A DNA stretch of 64,000 bases from an uncultured Bacilli bacterium (lineage in GTDB: Bacteria > Bacillota_I > Bacilli_A > RF39 > UBA660): the NCBI GenBank assembly GCA_934130545.1, contig CAKOYD010000002.1:194666-258665 (forward strand). Reading direction: 5' to 3'. Position 1 is the first letter of the stretch, and every line of letters begins with the position of its first letter. Shown here piece after piece: positions 1-6,960 of the stretch. The notes under the pieces were generated by a model. That model was not told the DNA's origin. It was given only the letters and a program-made list of their open reading frames with translations, and searched no databases. Both the position numbers and the translations under genes were made by a program.

Positions 1-223
1 CAGTTTTTATTTGACTACCCATTTCATTAGCAATAATATTAGCTAGAGTTGTCTTACCAAGTCCAGGTGGACCATATAATAATATATGGTCTAGACTATC
101 GTCTCTTAATAAAGCTGATTTTATAAATACATCAATATTTTGTTTTACTTCTGTCTGTCCTATATATTCATCAAGTCGACTTGGTCTAATATCATTACTC
201 TCTTCTTCAAATAAACTATTCAT
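1..223 (-). CDS. ruvB: RuvB Holliday-junction helicase, N-terminal part (runs off the window)
   Basis: The first 74 codons of RuvB, the AAA+ motor that works with RuvA to drive branch migration of Holliday junctions. The frame opens [20 protein letters not shown] and reaches the Walker A motif GPPGLGKTT; the typical RuvB lead-in (RP..LDEYIGQ) is clear. An AGGAGG ribosome-binding site precedes the ATG at 223. It lies 17 nt downstream of ruvA on the same strand, the usual ruvAB order. The remainder lies beyond base 1. Confidence 0.95.
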   Translation of the reverse strand, partial: MNSLFEEESNDIRPSRLDEYIGQTEVKQNIDVFIKSALLRDDSLDHILLYGPPGLGKTTLANIIANEMGSQIKT

Positions 224-240
224 ATTCCACCTCCTTTAAT

Positions 241-795
241 TTATTTTAATAATAATTTTAAAGCCTCTTTAATTTGATCTTCTAATGTTAAATTAGAGTT
301 TACTGATACCACTACTTTCTTAATATCAGCTTGTTTATATCCCAAAGCAAGTAAAGCATCAACTAATTCTTGATTATTAATAGTAAATAAATCTCTCTCT
401 ACTAAAGCAAGTTTTCCTTTTAAATCAAGTATTATTTGTCTTGCTACTTTATCACCTATCTTAGGGAATTTCTTTAAATATAAAATATTTTCTCTTTCGA
501 CAGCATCCATAATACCATTGATACTACCTGTTGCTAGCATTGGTAAAGCCATTTTAGGTCCCAACCCTTTAACAGATATTAACTTTAAGAATAACTTTAA
601 CTCTTCTTTTTCTTTAAATCCATATAATGAATGTTCATCTTCTTTTATCTGTGTATAAGTATATACTTTATATTCATTATTTAATTTATAACTATAAGGA
701 TTAGGTACATAGATAATATAACCTATATTATTATTATCAATAACTATATAACTAGATTCTATTTCTACCACTAACCCTTTAATATATGCATACAT
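241..795 (-). CDS. ruvA: Holliday junction branch migration complex subunit RuvA
   Basis: RuvA binds four-way DNA junctions as a tetramer and loads RuvB. At 184 residues it is slightly shorter than the usual ~200. Residues 1-63 form the OB-fold domain. Two helix-hairpin-helix motifs follow (around SVKGLGPKMALPML and FPKIGDKVARQI), and residues ~140-184 are the flexible RuvB-contacting domain III (LVDALLALGY). Its ATG overlaps the ddl stop by one base (TAATG), so ddl, ruvA and ruvB probably share a transcript. Confidence 0.95.
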   Translation of the reverse strand: MYAYIKGLVVEIESSYIVIDNNNIGYIIYVPNPYSYKLNNEYKVYTYTQIKEDEHSLYGFKEKEELKLFLKLISVKGLGPKMALPMLATGSINGIMDAVERENILYLKKFPKIGDKVARQIILDLKGKLALVERDLFTINNQELVDALLALGYKQADIKKVVVSVNSNLTLEDQIKEALKLLLK

Positions 796-1955
796 TATTT
801 CATCTCCCTGATGTCTTTAGTCGTTAGATTCTTAAGTATATTACTATCTATAGTTGTTATCTTCCCACTACTTTTATTAATATTCTTAATAGTATCTTCA
901 ATTAATATATTTAATAATTCTTTATATGAAATATTTACTTCTTCCCATAAATGATGTGAAAAACATAATGGAATATTCTCTACTTCATTAACATATAATT
1001 TCTTTTCTTTCTTATCATATAAGAAATCAACACGACATATTCCTGTATTATTAAATAAACTTACCGCATTTGTAGCCATCTTCTTAATATCTGCTTCCAT
1101 CTTTTCATCTAATTTAGCTGGGCATATCTTCTTTACTTTATTATCTTCTTCACTCTTTGTTAAATAGTTATCAGAAAATATCTTATACTCTCTATCAACG
1201 ATACATTCTTCTATAGCAGATAGCATTAACTTATCATTAGTTTTTAATACTGAAATATTATATTCTAAGAAGTCTTTTATTTTTTCTTCAACAATTATCT
1301 TTCTATCATAACGAAGTACTTTCTCAATAGTAGAATCTAATTCTTCTTTACGATTAATTACTTCAATACCTACTGAACTACCTAATGTTGCAGGTTTAAT
1401 AATTAATGGATACTCTAACTTATCAATCTTCTTAAATAAAGCTTCTTTGTCTTTATAATAGTCGTTATCAAAAAACCATACATACCTAGGAATAGGTAAA
1501 TTATTAAACTCTAATATTTGCTTAGATAATATCTTATCTTGACTTACTACTGCTGAATATATATTATTACCTACAAACGGAATACCTATCATTTGTAAAT
1601 ATCCTTGGATAACACCATCTTCAATGCCTGCCCCATGAACCATCGGAAAAGCTAAATGAATCTCAGTTAATTCACGTTTAATAAGTCCTGTTGTTTGTAA
1701 TACAAAACGTCCTTTCTTATTAACCAAATTAACTTTCGTAGCATATCTATCTATTAAATTAAAATTATTAAAGCTGTCTATATATCTTAGCATTCCTGAA
1801 GCATACCACACTAAATCTTTAGTTATATAAATTGGTATAAACTCATATTTATCTGTATCTATTTGTTCCATAGCTTGTAAAGCCGTTAATATTGATAATT
1901 CATGCTCTACACTACATCCTCCAAATATAACTCCTATCTTTAATTTCATACTCAT
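795..1955 (-). CDS. ddl: D-alanine--D-alanine ligase-like ATP-grasp enzyme, divergent
   Basis: An ATP-grasp ligase of the D-Ala-D-Ala family, which makes the terminal dipeptide of peptidoglycan precursors. Visible family motifs are GGCSVEHE near the N-terminus (catalytic Glu), HGAGIEDG, KPATLGSSVGIE (Ser of the ATP-grasp loop) and the C-terminal metal site RVDFLYD...NEVE. Two positions differ from what I recall of the family: the common NE[VI]NT.PG metal/ATP loop reads NEVENIPLC, losing the second Asn ligand and the Gly, and the omega loop reads DNYL where many Firmicutes have DKYL. At 386 residues it is longer than most. It may be a genuine but divergent Ddl or a ligase with altered C-terminal substrate; the sequence cannot decide. 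Confidence 0.85.
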   Translation of the reverse strand: MSMKLKIGVIFGGCSVEHELSILTALQAMEQIDTDKYEFIPIYITKDLVWYASGMLRYIDSFNNFNLIDRYATKVNLVNKKGRFVLQTTGLIKRELTEIHLAFPMVHGAGIEDGVIQGYLQMIGIPFVGNNIYSAVVSQDKILSKQILEFNNLPIPRYVWFFDNDYYKDKEALFKKIDKLEYPLIIKPATLGSSVGIEVINRKEELDSTIEKVLRYDRKIIVEEKIKDFLEYNISVLKTNDKLMLSAIEECIVDREYKIFSDNYLTKSEEDNKVKKICPAKLDEKMEADIKKMATNAVSLFNNTGICRVDFLYDKKEKKLYVNEVENIPLCFSHHLWEEVNISYKELLNILIEDTIKNINKSSGKITTIDSNILKNLTTKDIREMK

Positions 1956-2079
1956 ACCTTCCTTCTATAATTATTATAAACTATTTTTATTAAATAGCAA
2001 AGAAAAATGCTTATAGTTAACACTTTTTAATAACTTTATGTAGGCATATACATATAATAAAGTAAAGGATGTGTTATAT

Positions 2080-2343
2080 ATGAATGATGATAGAGATATG
2101 TACTATAATACATATGGTTATTCTTCTGTCTTTCCAAACCCTATGAATCCTATGATGAATAATCAAAATATGCCTATGCCTTATATGAATCAAAATAATG
2201 AATTAGAAAATAGACTTAGTCGTATGGAAAGACAAATAAAAAGATTAGATCAAAGACTTAGTCGACTAGAAAACCCAACTGGTTATAATCAAACTAACTA
2301 CAATCAATACACTGAACCAGATAACTCTATGTATATGATGTAA
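2080..2343 (+). CDS. Small Tyr/Met/Asn-rich coiled-coil protein, possibly spore-associated
   Basis: An 87-residue protein of unknown family. The N-terminal half is rich in Asn, Met, Pro and Tyr. Residues ~42-65 form a charged amphipathic helix (ELENRLSRMERQIKRLDQRL) that should make a short coiled coil, followed by a Tyr/Asn-rich tail. The ATG at 2080 is preferred over a GTG nine bases earlier because AAAGGA sits about 10 nt before the ATG and only one base before the GTG. The composition resembles small coat or crust proteins of spore formers, and a CATATAATA motif lies just upstream, as before cotJ and gerQ. A spore role is inference only. Confidence 0.6.
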   Translation: MNDDRDMYYNTYGYSSVFPNPMNPMMNNQNMPMPYMNQNNELENRLSRMERQIKRLDQRLSRLENPTGYNQTNYNQYTEPDNSMYMM

Positions 2344-2388
2344 TTAATAAGCACATTTAGTAATAACTACTGAATGTCTTTTTCATAT

Positions 2389-2422
2389 AAAAAACGTTAA
2401 CTAATTTAGCTAACGTTTTAAT
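2389..2422. terminator. Bidirectional intrinsic terminator
   Basis: AAAACGTTA pairs with TAACGTTTT across an 11-nt loop between convergent genes, with A and T runs outside the stem, so it can serve both strands. Confidence 0.7.
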
Positions 2423-3061
2423 TTACTTTCTTCTTTTTACAGTAGGCATCGGTTTATCAAAAGATACTTCATTAAATCTTTCTATTCCCTGCTCTTCACA
2501 AAGTTCTAAATACTTGTCATCCCAAGATAATCTATAAGCATCATTAATATCTAAACCAATTTTACTAACCCATTCTTTAACAATATCTTCCGGATTTCTA
2601 GTAGTACTTTTATTCTCTACTTCTATGCATACTCCAAATGGATATTCATTAACAGATATTTCAACATCATCATTTTCAAATACTGTCCTATATCTTTCAT
2701 AACTTTCAACAACATTAAAATGCATAACATTACTTACTATATACAAGAAATTATCTATATCAGCAGGGTTAATTCTTACTTCCTTCTCTTCTTCTTTATT
2801 TACTTCAGTTTCAGTAGTATTCTTTAATCTTCTCTTCCAACTAAGTTTACACTTTGATTCATTATCATTTGCTGATATTCTTACTCTAAATCTTCCATCG
2901 ATTTCTTGACTATAAAAATCATACTTTTCATCACAATGATTGTACTGAATAGTCTTTTCGTAAATTCTAGATTGTTCTTTCAAACCTACTTCTTTTCTTA
3001 AATCTTTTAAAATATTTGCTAAATCTTCCGTTGCATAATAAAATCTTACTTCATATTCCAT
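2423..3061 (-). CDS. CYTH-like domain protein
   Basis: A 212-residue protein with hallmarks of the CYTH superfamily (class IV adenylyl cyclase / thiamine triphosphatase fold), whose members bind triphosphate substrates in a beta-tunnel using Glu, Lys and Arg pairs. The N-terminal MEYEVRF matches the ExEx[KR] signature; alternating charged strands follow (RFRVRIS, CKLSWKRR, EKEVRI); and the late strand NEYPFGVCIEVE matches the family's D/E..P.G.[FC].E[IV]E motif. The substrate cannot be inferred. It sits alone between two convergent transcription units. Confidence 0.7.
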   Translation of the reverse strand: MEYEVRFYYATEDLANILKDLRKEVGLKEQSRIYEKTIQYNHCDEKYDFYSQEIDGRFRVRISANDNESKCKLSWKRRLKNTTETEVNKEEEKEVRINPADIDNFLYIVSNVMHFNVVESYERYRTVFENDDVEISVNEYPFGVCIEVENKSTTRNPEDIVKEWVSKIGLDINDAYRLSWDDKYLELCEEQGIERFNEVSFDKPMPTVKRRK

Positions 3062-3190
3062 TTATTTTCATCTCCCTACAAAGTTATACTCTTACATGAA
3101 TAATTATATCATAAATAATTTATTTCGCAAAAAAACATTATAATAACTGCCTACTTCTTACTATACTAAATATATAAAGCTCTAAAGGAA

Positions 3191-4204
3191 TTAATTTTTA
3201 CTGCTATTTAATACCTTTTCAACCTCATTAATTAACTGTTCTTTATTAGGAATATAGTAAGTATATGTTGACGCAAATATATTATTAGATAAACCACCTA
3301 AAGCATATTCTAATAATACTTTATCTTTATCAGTACATAATATTATCCCAATAGGCTTACCATCATCTGCATTATTTATATCTCGCTCATAATAATTAAG
3401 ATACATATTCATTTGGCCAAGATTTTCAGCTTTTAAACCATTCATCTTCAAATCTATTAAAACATATGATTTTAAAAACTTGTTATAAAAAACCATATCT
3501 ACATAATAATCTACGTTGTTAAGCATTATTCGTTGCTGACTTCCAACAAACATAAACCCTTTACCAAGTTCCAATATAAAATCTTCTATATGTCTTATTA
3601 ACTTATATTCTAAATCTTTTTCTAGCAATGGTTTTTGTTCTTTTATTCCCAAAAACTCAAACACATAAGGCTCTTTTATTAAATCAATTGGCTTTGCCAG
3701 CACCTGCCCTTCTCTAGATAATTCTAAAATCTTTTTTCTATTTGATTTACCATCTGATAACAATAACCTTTCAAATAACGAAGTTTCCAATTGTCTCCTT
3801 AATTCTCTAACACTCCAATTTTCATTAATACATTCCTTTTCATAAAAACTTCTTTTGTCTTTATTCTGAATTATCATTAGTTCTAAATAGTGAGACCATG
3901 TTAATTCTTCATTTAATTCTTCTAAATTAGGATAAGCCTTATAAAAAACTCTCATATATTTTAAGTTAGAAATTGAATACCCTTTTCCCAAATATTTTGT
4001 CAATCTTTTCGATAAGTCTTTCAAGACTTCTTGCCCGTATTCAAGCCTATTATTATATTTTGTTTCGCTCGAAACGATAATTCTGCCAATATTCCAATAA
4101 ACATAAACAATAGATTTATTAATTTCCTGCGCTAAATTAGCTTTTGCCTGATTAACTAACTCTGTTATTTCATTTGTCATTTTATTGCTTACTTCTTCTA
4201 ACAT
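3191..4204 (-). CDS. YhcG-type PD-(D/E)XK nuclease domain protein (DUF1016)
   Basis: A 337-residue member of the DUF1016/YhcG family. The N-terminal DUF1016 helical region (VYWNIGRIIV, YGQEVLKDLSKRL, SISNLKYMRVFYKAYP) is followed by the PD-(D/E)XK nuclease core: the strand pair DMVFYN...YVLIDLKM carries the Asp and the D-L-K catalytic elements. Family members are often found in defence or mobile regions beside restriction-modification genes, but none is seen here. The start is supported by AAAGGTGG ten bases upstream. A perfect 26-bp palindrome lies 16 bases before the start codon and should control transcription or translation. Probably an accessory, transferred gene. Confidence 0.85.
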   Translation of the reverse strand: MLEEVSNKMTNEITELVNQAKANLAQEINKSIVYVYWNIGRIIVSSETKYNNRLEYGQEVLKDLSKRLTKYLGKGYSISNLKYMRVFYKAYPNLEELNEELTWSHYLELMIIQNKDKRSFYEKECINENWSVRELRRQLETSLFERLLLSDGKSNRKKILELSREGQVLAKPIDLIKEPYVFEFLGIKEQKPLLEKDLEYKLIRHIEDFILELGKGFMFVGSQQRIMLNNVDYYVDMVFYNKFLKSYVLIDLKMNGLKAENLGQMNMYLNYYERDINNADDGKPIGIILCTDKDKVLLEYALGGLSNNIFASTYTYYIPNKEQLINEVEKVLNSSKN

Positions 4205-4220
4205 ATTACCACCTTTGCTG

Positions 4221-4246
4221 AATTGGCCAGACGCGTCTGGCCAATT
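4221..4246. repeat. Perfect 26-bp palindrome upstream of the DUF1016 nuclease gene
   Basis: The half-site AATTGGCCAGACG is followed directly by its exact reverse complement with no loop. At 14 of 26 G+C it stands out from the surrounding AT-rich DNA. It ends 16 nt before the nuclease ATG. There is no adjacent T-run, so it looks more like a dimeric operator, or an RNA stem just before the ribosome-binding site, than a terminator. Confidence 0.85.
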
Positions 4247-4481
4247 TAAGATACAATAATATTTGTTTCTTAAATCAGTGAATTACGGCTAACTAATTCA
4301 AATAAATATTTAAAATCATAATTACCTCCCTCTAATATTAATATTCCGGATTAAATAATCATTTTACTTCAAAAATATTTAACTTTTTTTATTTTTTGTT
4401 TATTCGCATTATCTAATGCCTACTACATACTAGCCCATACACTAATTAACTAACAGCATAATATATATCAGGTGATAAAAA

Positions 4482-4943
4482 ATGAATAGTTATGATTATA
4501 AATATGATGATTATATGAATTCGAATTATATGACTGGTATTAATAATATGATGAAGGATAATAACTTTACTAATACTTTTATGACTCCTAGTTATGCACT
4601 TGCTAGTACTAAAGAAGGTTTTGTAAAAGGTAATATGTTTAATAATCTATATCAAGGATATAAAAACTATACTCCGGTAATGCCTAAAGCAAATAGTCAA
4701 AGAGAAATGTTATTAAATAAGTTATTAGAATACAAATTTGCCATGATTGATTTAGGACTTTATCTAGATGTTAATCCTAATGATACTAGTTTAATTAATT
4801 TATATAATGAATATTTACAAGAAGAAAAAAAATTATGTATGCAGTATGAAAAAAGTTATGGCCCATTAACTCTAGATAGTATGAATTTAGGTCAAAATAA
4901 CTGGATATGGGATAATGGCCCTTGGCCTTGGGAGGTAAAATAA
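4482..4943 (+). CDS. CotJA-CotJB fusion, spore coat protein
   Basis: A 153-residue protein that appears to join two normally separate spore coat proteins. Residues ~35-68 resemble CotJA (ALAS...GFVKGNMFNNLYQGYKNY, matching the AL..GT.FP.LY.PY core). Residues ~75-153 are a complete CotJB: LLNKLLEYKFAMIDLGLYLD, then YEKSYGPL and the Trp-rich end WIWDNGPWPWE. The N-terminal 35 residues are Tyr/Asn/Met-rich. CotJC follows after one base, so the cotJABC set is kept as two genes. An AGGTGAT ribosome-binding site precedes the ATG. In Bacillus this operon is transcribed in the mother cell by sigma-E. The CotJB part is certain; the CotJA part is moderately certain. Confidence 0.85.
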   Translation: MNSYDYKYDDYMNSNYMTGINNMMKDNNFTNTFMTPSYALASTKEGFVKGNMFNNLYQGYKNYTPVMPKANSQREMLLNKLLEYKFAMIDLGLYLDVNPNDTSLINLYNEYLQEEKKLCMQYEKSYGPLTLDSMNLGQNNWIWDNGPWPWEVK

Positions 4944-4944
4944 A

Positions 4945-5511
4945 ATGTGGAAATATGTTAAAACTTTAGAGTACCCAATTAATATTAAAAGAAAAGATTT
5001 ACGTATGGCTAAGTTTTTAATTACTCAATATGGAGGTGCCAACGGTGAATTAGCTGCAGCATTTAGATATTTAAATCAAAGATATACAATGCCTGATGAT
5101 AAAGGTAAAGCCTTACTTACGGATATTGGTACGGAAGAACTTGCTCATGTTGAAATGATTTCAGCTATGGTTTATCAACTTATGAAAGGTGCTACTTTGA
5201 AAGAATTAAAAGAAGCCGGTTTAGATACAAACTATGCTGAACATGGAAGAAGTCTATATCCAACAGATGCTAATGGCGTACCATTCACTGTTGCTTACTT
5301 TGCTTCAACCGGTGATCCTGTTGCAGATTTATCAGAAGATATGGCAGCTGAACAAAAAGCTCGTGCTGTCTATGAAAACTTAATAGATCTTACTGATGAC
5401 CCTGATGTTATCGGACCACTATTATTCTTAAGACAACGAGAAGTTATCCATTTTGATAGATTTAGGCAGTTATATGAAGAATATAAGAAAAATTACTCCA
5501 AAAAAATATAG
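4945..5511 (+). CDS. cotJC: Spore coat protein CotJC (manganese-catalase family)
   Basis: A 188-residue CotJC. The MWKYVKTLEYPI start, the ferritin-like helices with metal-ligand candidates (NGELAAAFRYLNQR, GTEELAHVEM, AAEQKARAVYENL, REVIHFDRF) and the overall length all match the family. These proteins resemble non-haem manganese catalases and are part of the inner spore coat. GGAGG is nine bases before the ATG and the preceding cotJ fusion stops one base upstream, so translation is probably coupled. A strong hairpin terminator follows at once. Confidence 0.95.
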   Translation: MWKYVKTLEYPINIKRKDLRMAKFLITQYGGANGELAAAFRYLNQRYTMPDDKGKALLTDIGTEELAHVEMISAMVYQLMKGATLKELKEAGLDTNYAEHGRSLYPTDANGVPFTVAYFASTGDPVADLSEDMAAEQKARAVYENLIDLTDDPDVIGPLLFLRQREVIHFDRFRQLYEEYKKNYSKKI

Positions 5512-5534
5512 TTAACCTTTAACTATATTTTTTA
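5501..5534. terminator. Bidirectional terminator between cotJC and yunB
   Basis: A 15-bp stem (AAAAAATATAGTTAA with TTAACTATATTTTTT) with a three-base loop. It begins in the last codons of cotJC and ends at the stop of the convergent yunB. Confidence 0.8.
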
Positions 5535-6281
5535 ATTACTCCTAACCGTATTAGAATTCGTAGTAAATTCTCCTAAATAGTAATTAGGTACTACTCCCTG
5601 AATTACCTTTAATGATAAAGGTATCTTATTAGATATGGTGATTCTTTCAGTAATAAATGGTAAATTAACTATCATTGATACTTCTACATAAACATCTACT
5701 TCGATTAAAGCATTATTAATACCATAACTAGATACTGTTGTTGATATATTACTACATACATCTCCTATCATCTTATATCTTACTGGTATTTTAGCACCCA
5801 AATTACTTAAAAAGATATTATTAGTTATTAAACCTACCGGTATTTCATAAATTACTCCCTTTTTTAACTTATCTTTATCATAATATACTGGTAAATCCAT
5901 ACTATCTATTTTGCCTTCTTCAACTAATGATAACTTTTTCTGAATATTATCTGTAATATTATGAAGAATCGTTAAAACATTATTAGAGTCATAAGTAATT
6001 AGTTGAATCTCATCATTATCATTTTTTGTAATATCCATTAAATTATCAATATTAATCTTCTTTTTATCATCTTCATTTACCGCCGAATTAATTATCATAG
6101 TAATAAACTTTCTAACTTCTGCCTCACCATATACTAAAGCATTATCTTTAATAGCATTTGAAAAATATTTAATAATATAATAAGTACTAATTAAAGATAA
6201 AATTATAATAATAAATATTAAAATTAGATAATTACTTAGTTTTCTTTTTTTATGATATTTTAAATATACTCTATCTCTCAT
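5532..6281 (-). CDS. yunB: Sporulation protein YunB
   Basis: A 249-residue YunB homologue. After a basic N-terminus a membrane segment spans ~18-41, then the family core follows: EAEVRKFITMIINSAV, GVIYEIPVGLITNN, LSNLGAKIPVRYKMIGDV and YGINNALIEVDVYVEVSM, ending KVIQGVVPNYYLGE. In Bacillus yunB belongs to the sigma-E regulon and is needed for efficient sporulation; its molecular role is not well defined. It is separated from the upstream gene by a hairpin terminator, so it probably has its own promoter. Confidence 0.9.
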   Translation of the reverse strand: MRDRVYLKYHKKRKLSNYLILIFIIIILSLISTYYIIKYFSNAIKDNALVYGEAEVRKFITMIINSAVNEDDKKKINIDNLMDITKNDNDEIQLITYDSNNVLTILHNITDNIQKKLSLVEEGKIDSMDLPVYYDKDKLKKGVIYEIPVGLITNNIFLSNLGAKIPVRYKMIGDVCSNISTTVSSYGINNALIEVDVYVEVSMIVNLPFITERITISNKIPLSLKVIQGVVPNYYLGEFTTNSNTVRSN

Positions 6282-6287
6282 AGTAAA

Positions 6288-6313
6288 AAATATGAAATAA
6301 ATTATTTCATATT
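6288..6313 (-). terminator. Intrinsic terminator after the 212-residue membrane protein gene
   Basis: Read on the minus strand, AATATGAAATA pairs with TATTTCATATT and is followed by a run of Ts, directly after the stop of the gene at 6314. Confidence 0.7.
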
Positions 6314-6952
6314 CTAACTTAAGCCATAATAAGATATTTTATATTCGTTCCCATAGTCTTGTAACGAGAAGTGAACATTACGATATTTAGTATTTAAAAT
6401 ATTACTACTTTCATAATACCCAGCACTAACTAAGTATTCAATAGTACTTCCTTCTCTATTAACTGATATAACATCATACTTATCAATATATGTTATATAA
6501 TTACTCTTAGTACTAGAAGATAAGCAATATAATTTATTATCTTTATTAATAAAATTTACTCCTTTATCCATCAAGAAACTATCTACTAAATTATTAATAA
6601 ATAATTCTTTTACATTAGCAATTAATTCTTCATTATCTTCAAACTTTAATGATTTACTATAAATAACACTATTTGAATCGATACATTCTTGATAATTAGT
6701 ATTAATTTGGCCATTCAATTGGCAAAAACTATCATTAATATCTACGTCACAAAATTTAGCACTACTATTACTAGTATTATTTAAAAATGTATATAACTTT
6801 TCATAGTATTCTTTACCTAATTCAATATATCTTTTATCATCAGCTATTTTATCTTTATATGTTACATCATAAAGTAATTTACCAACTACTCCACATAAGA
6901 CAAAGACTAATGCTAAAGTAAAGATTAATAACCATTGTTTTTTCTTACTCAT
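6314..6952 (-). CDS. Membrane-anchored extracellular protein of unknown function
   Basis: A 212-residue protein I do not recognise. A single hydrophobic segment (residues ~8-28, WLLIFTLALVFVLCGVVGKL) is followed by a hydrophilic region that should face outside. The Cys in this segment is not in a good lipobox (Leu precedes it). Four further cysteines (SAKFCDV, DSFCQL, YQECID, LYCLSS) could form disulfides. The end is strand-rich (VHFSLQDYGNEYKISYYG), suggesting a small folded domain. It sits 8 nt downstream of asnB on the same strand and ends at a terminator, so it is probably the last gene of an asnB transcript. Confidence 0.55.
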   Translation of the reverse strand: MSKKKQWLLIFTLALVFVLCGVVGKLLYDVTYKDKIADDKRYIELGKEYYEKLYTFLNNTSNSSAKFCDVDINDSFCQLNGQINTNYQECIDSNSVIYSKSLKFEDNEELIANVKELFINNLVDSFLMDKGVNFINKDNKLYCLSSSTKSNYITYIDKYDVISVNREGSTIEYLVSAGYYESSNILNTKYRNVHFSLQDYGNEYKISYYGLS

Positions 6953-6960
6953 TATTTCAC

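Noticed and set aside
3191..4204. Restriction-modification locus around the DUF1016 nuclease
   Set aside because: Flanking genes are a CYTH protein and spore coat genes; no methyltransferase or specificity subunit is present.
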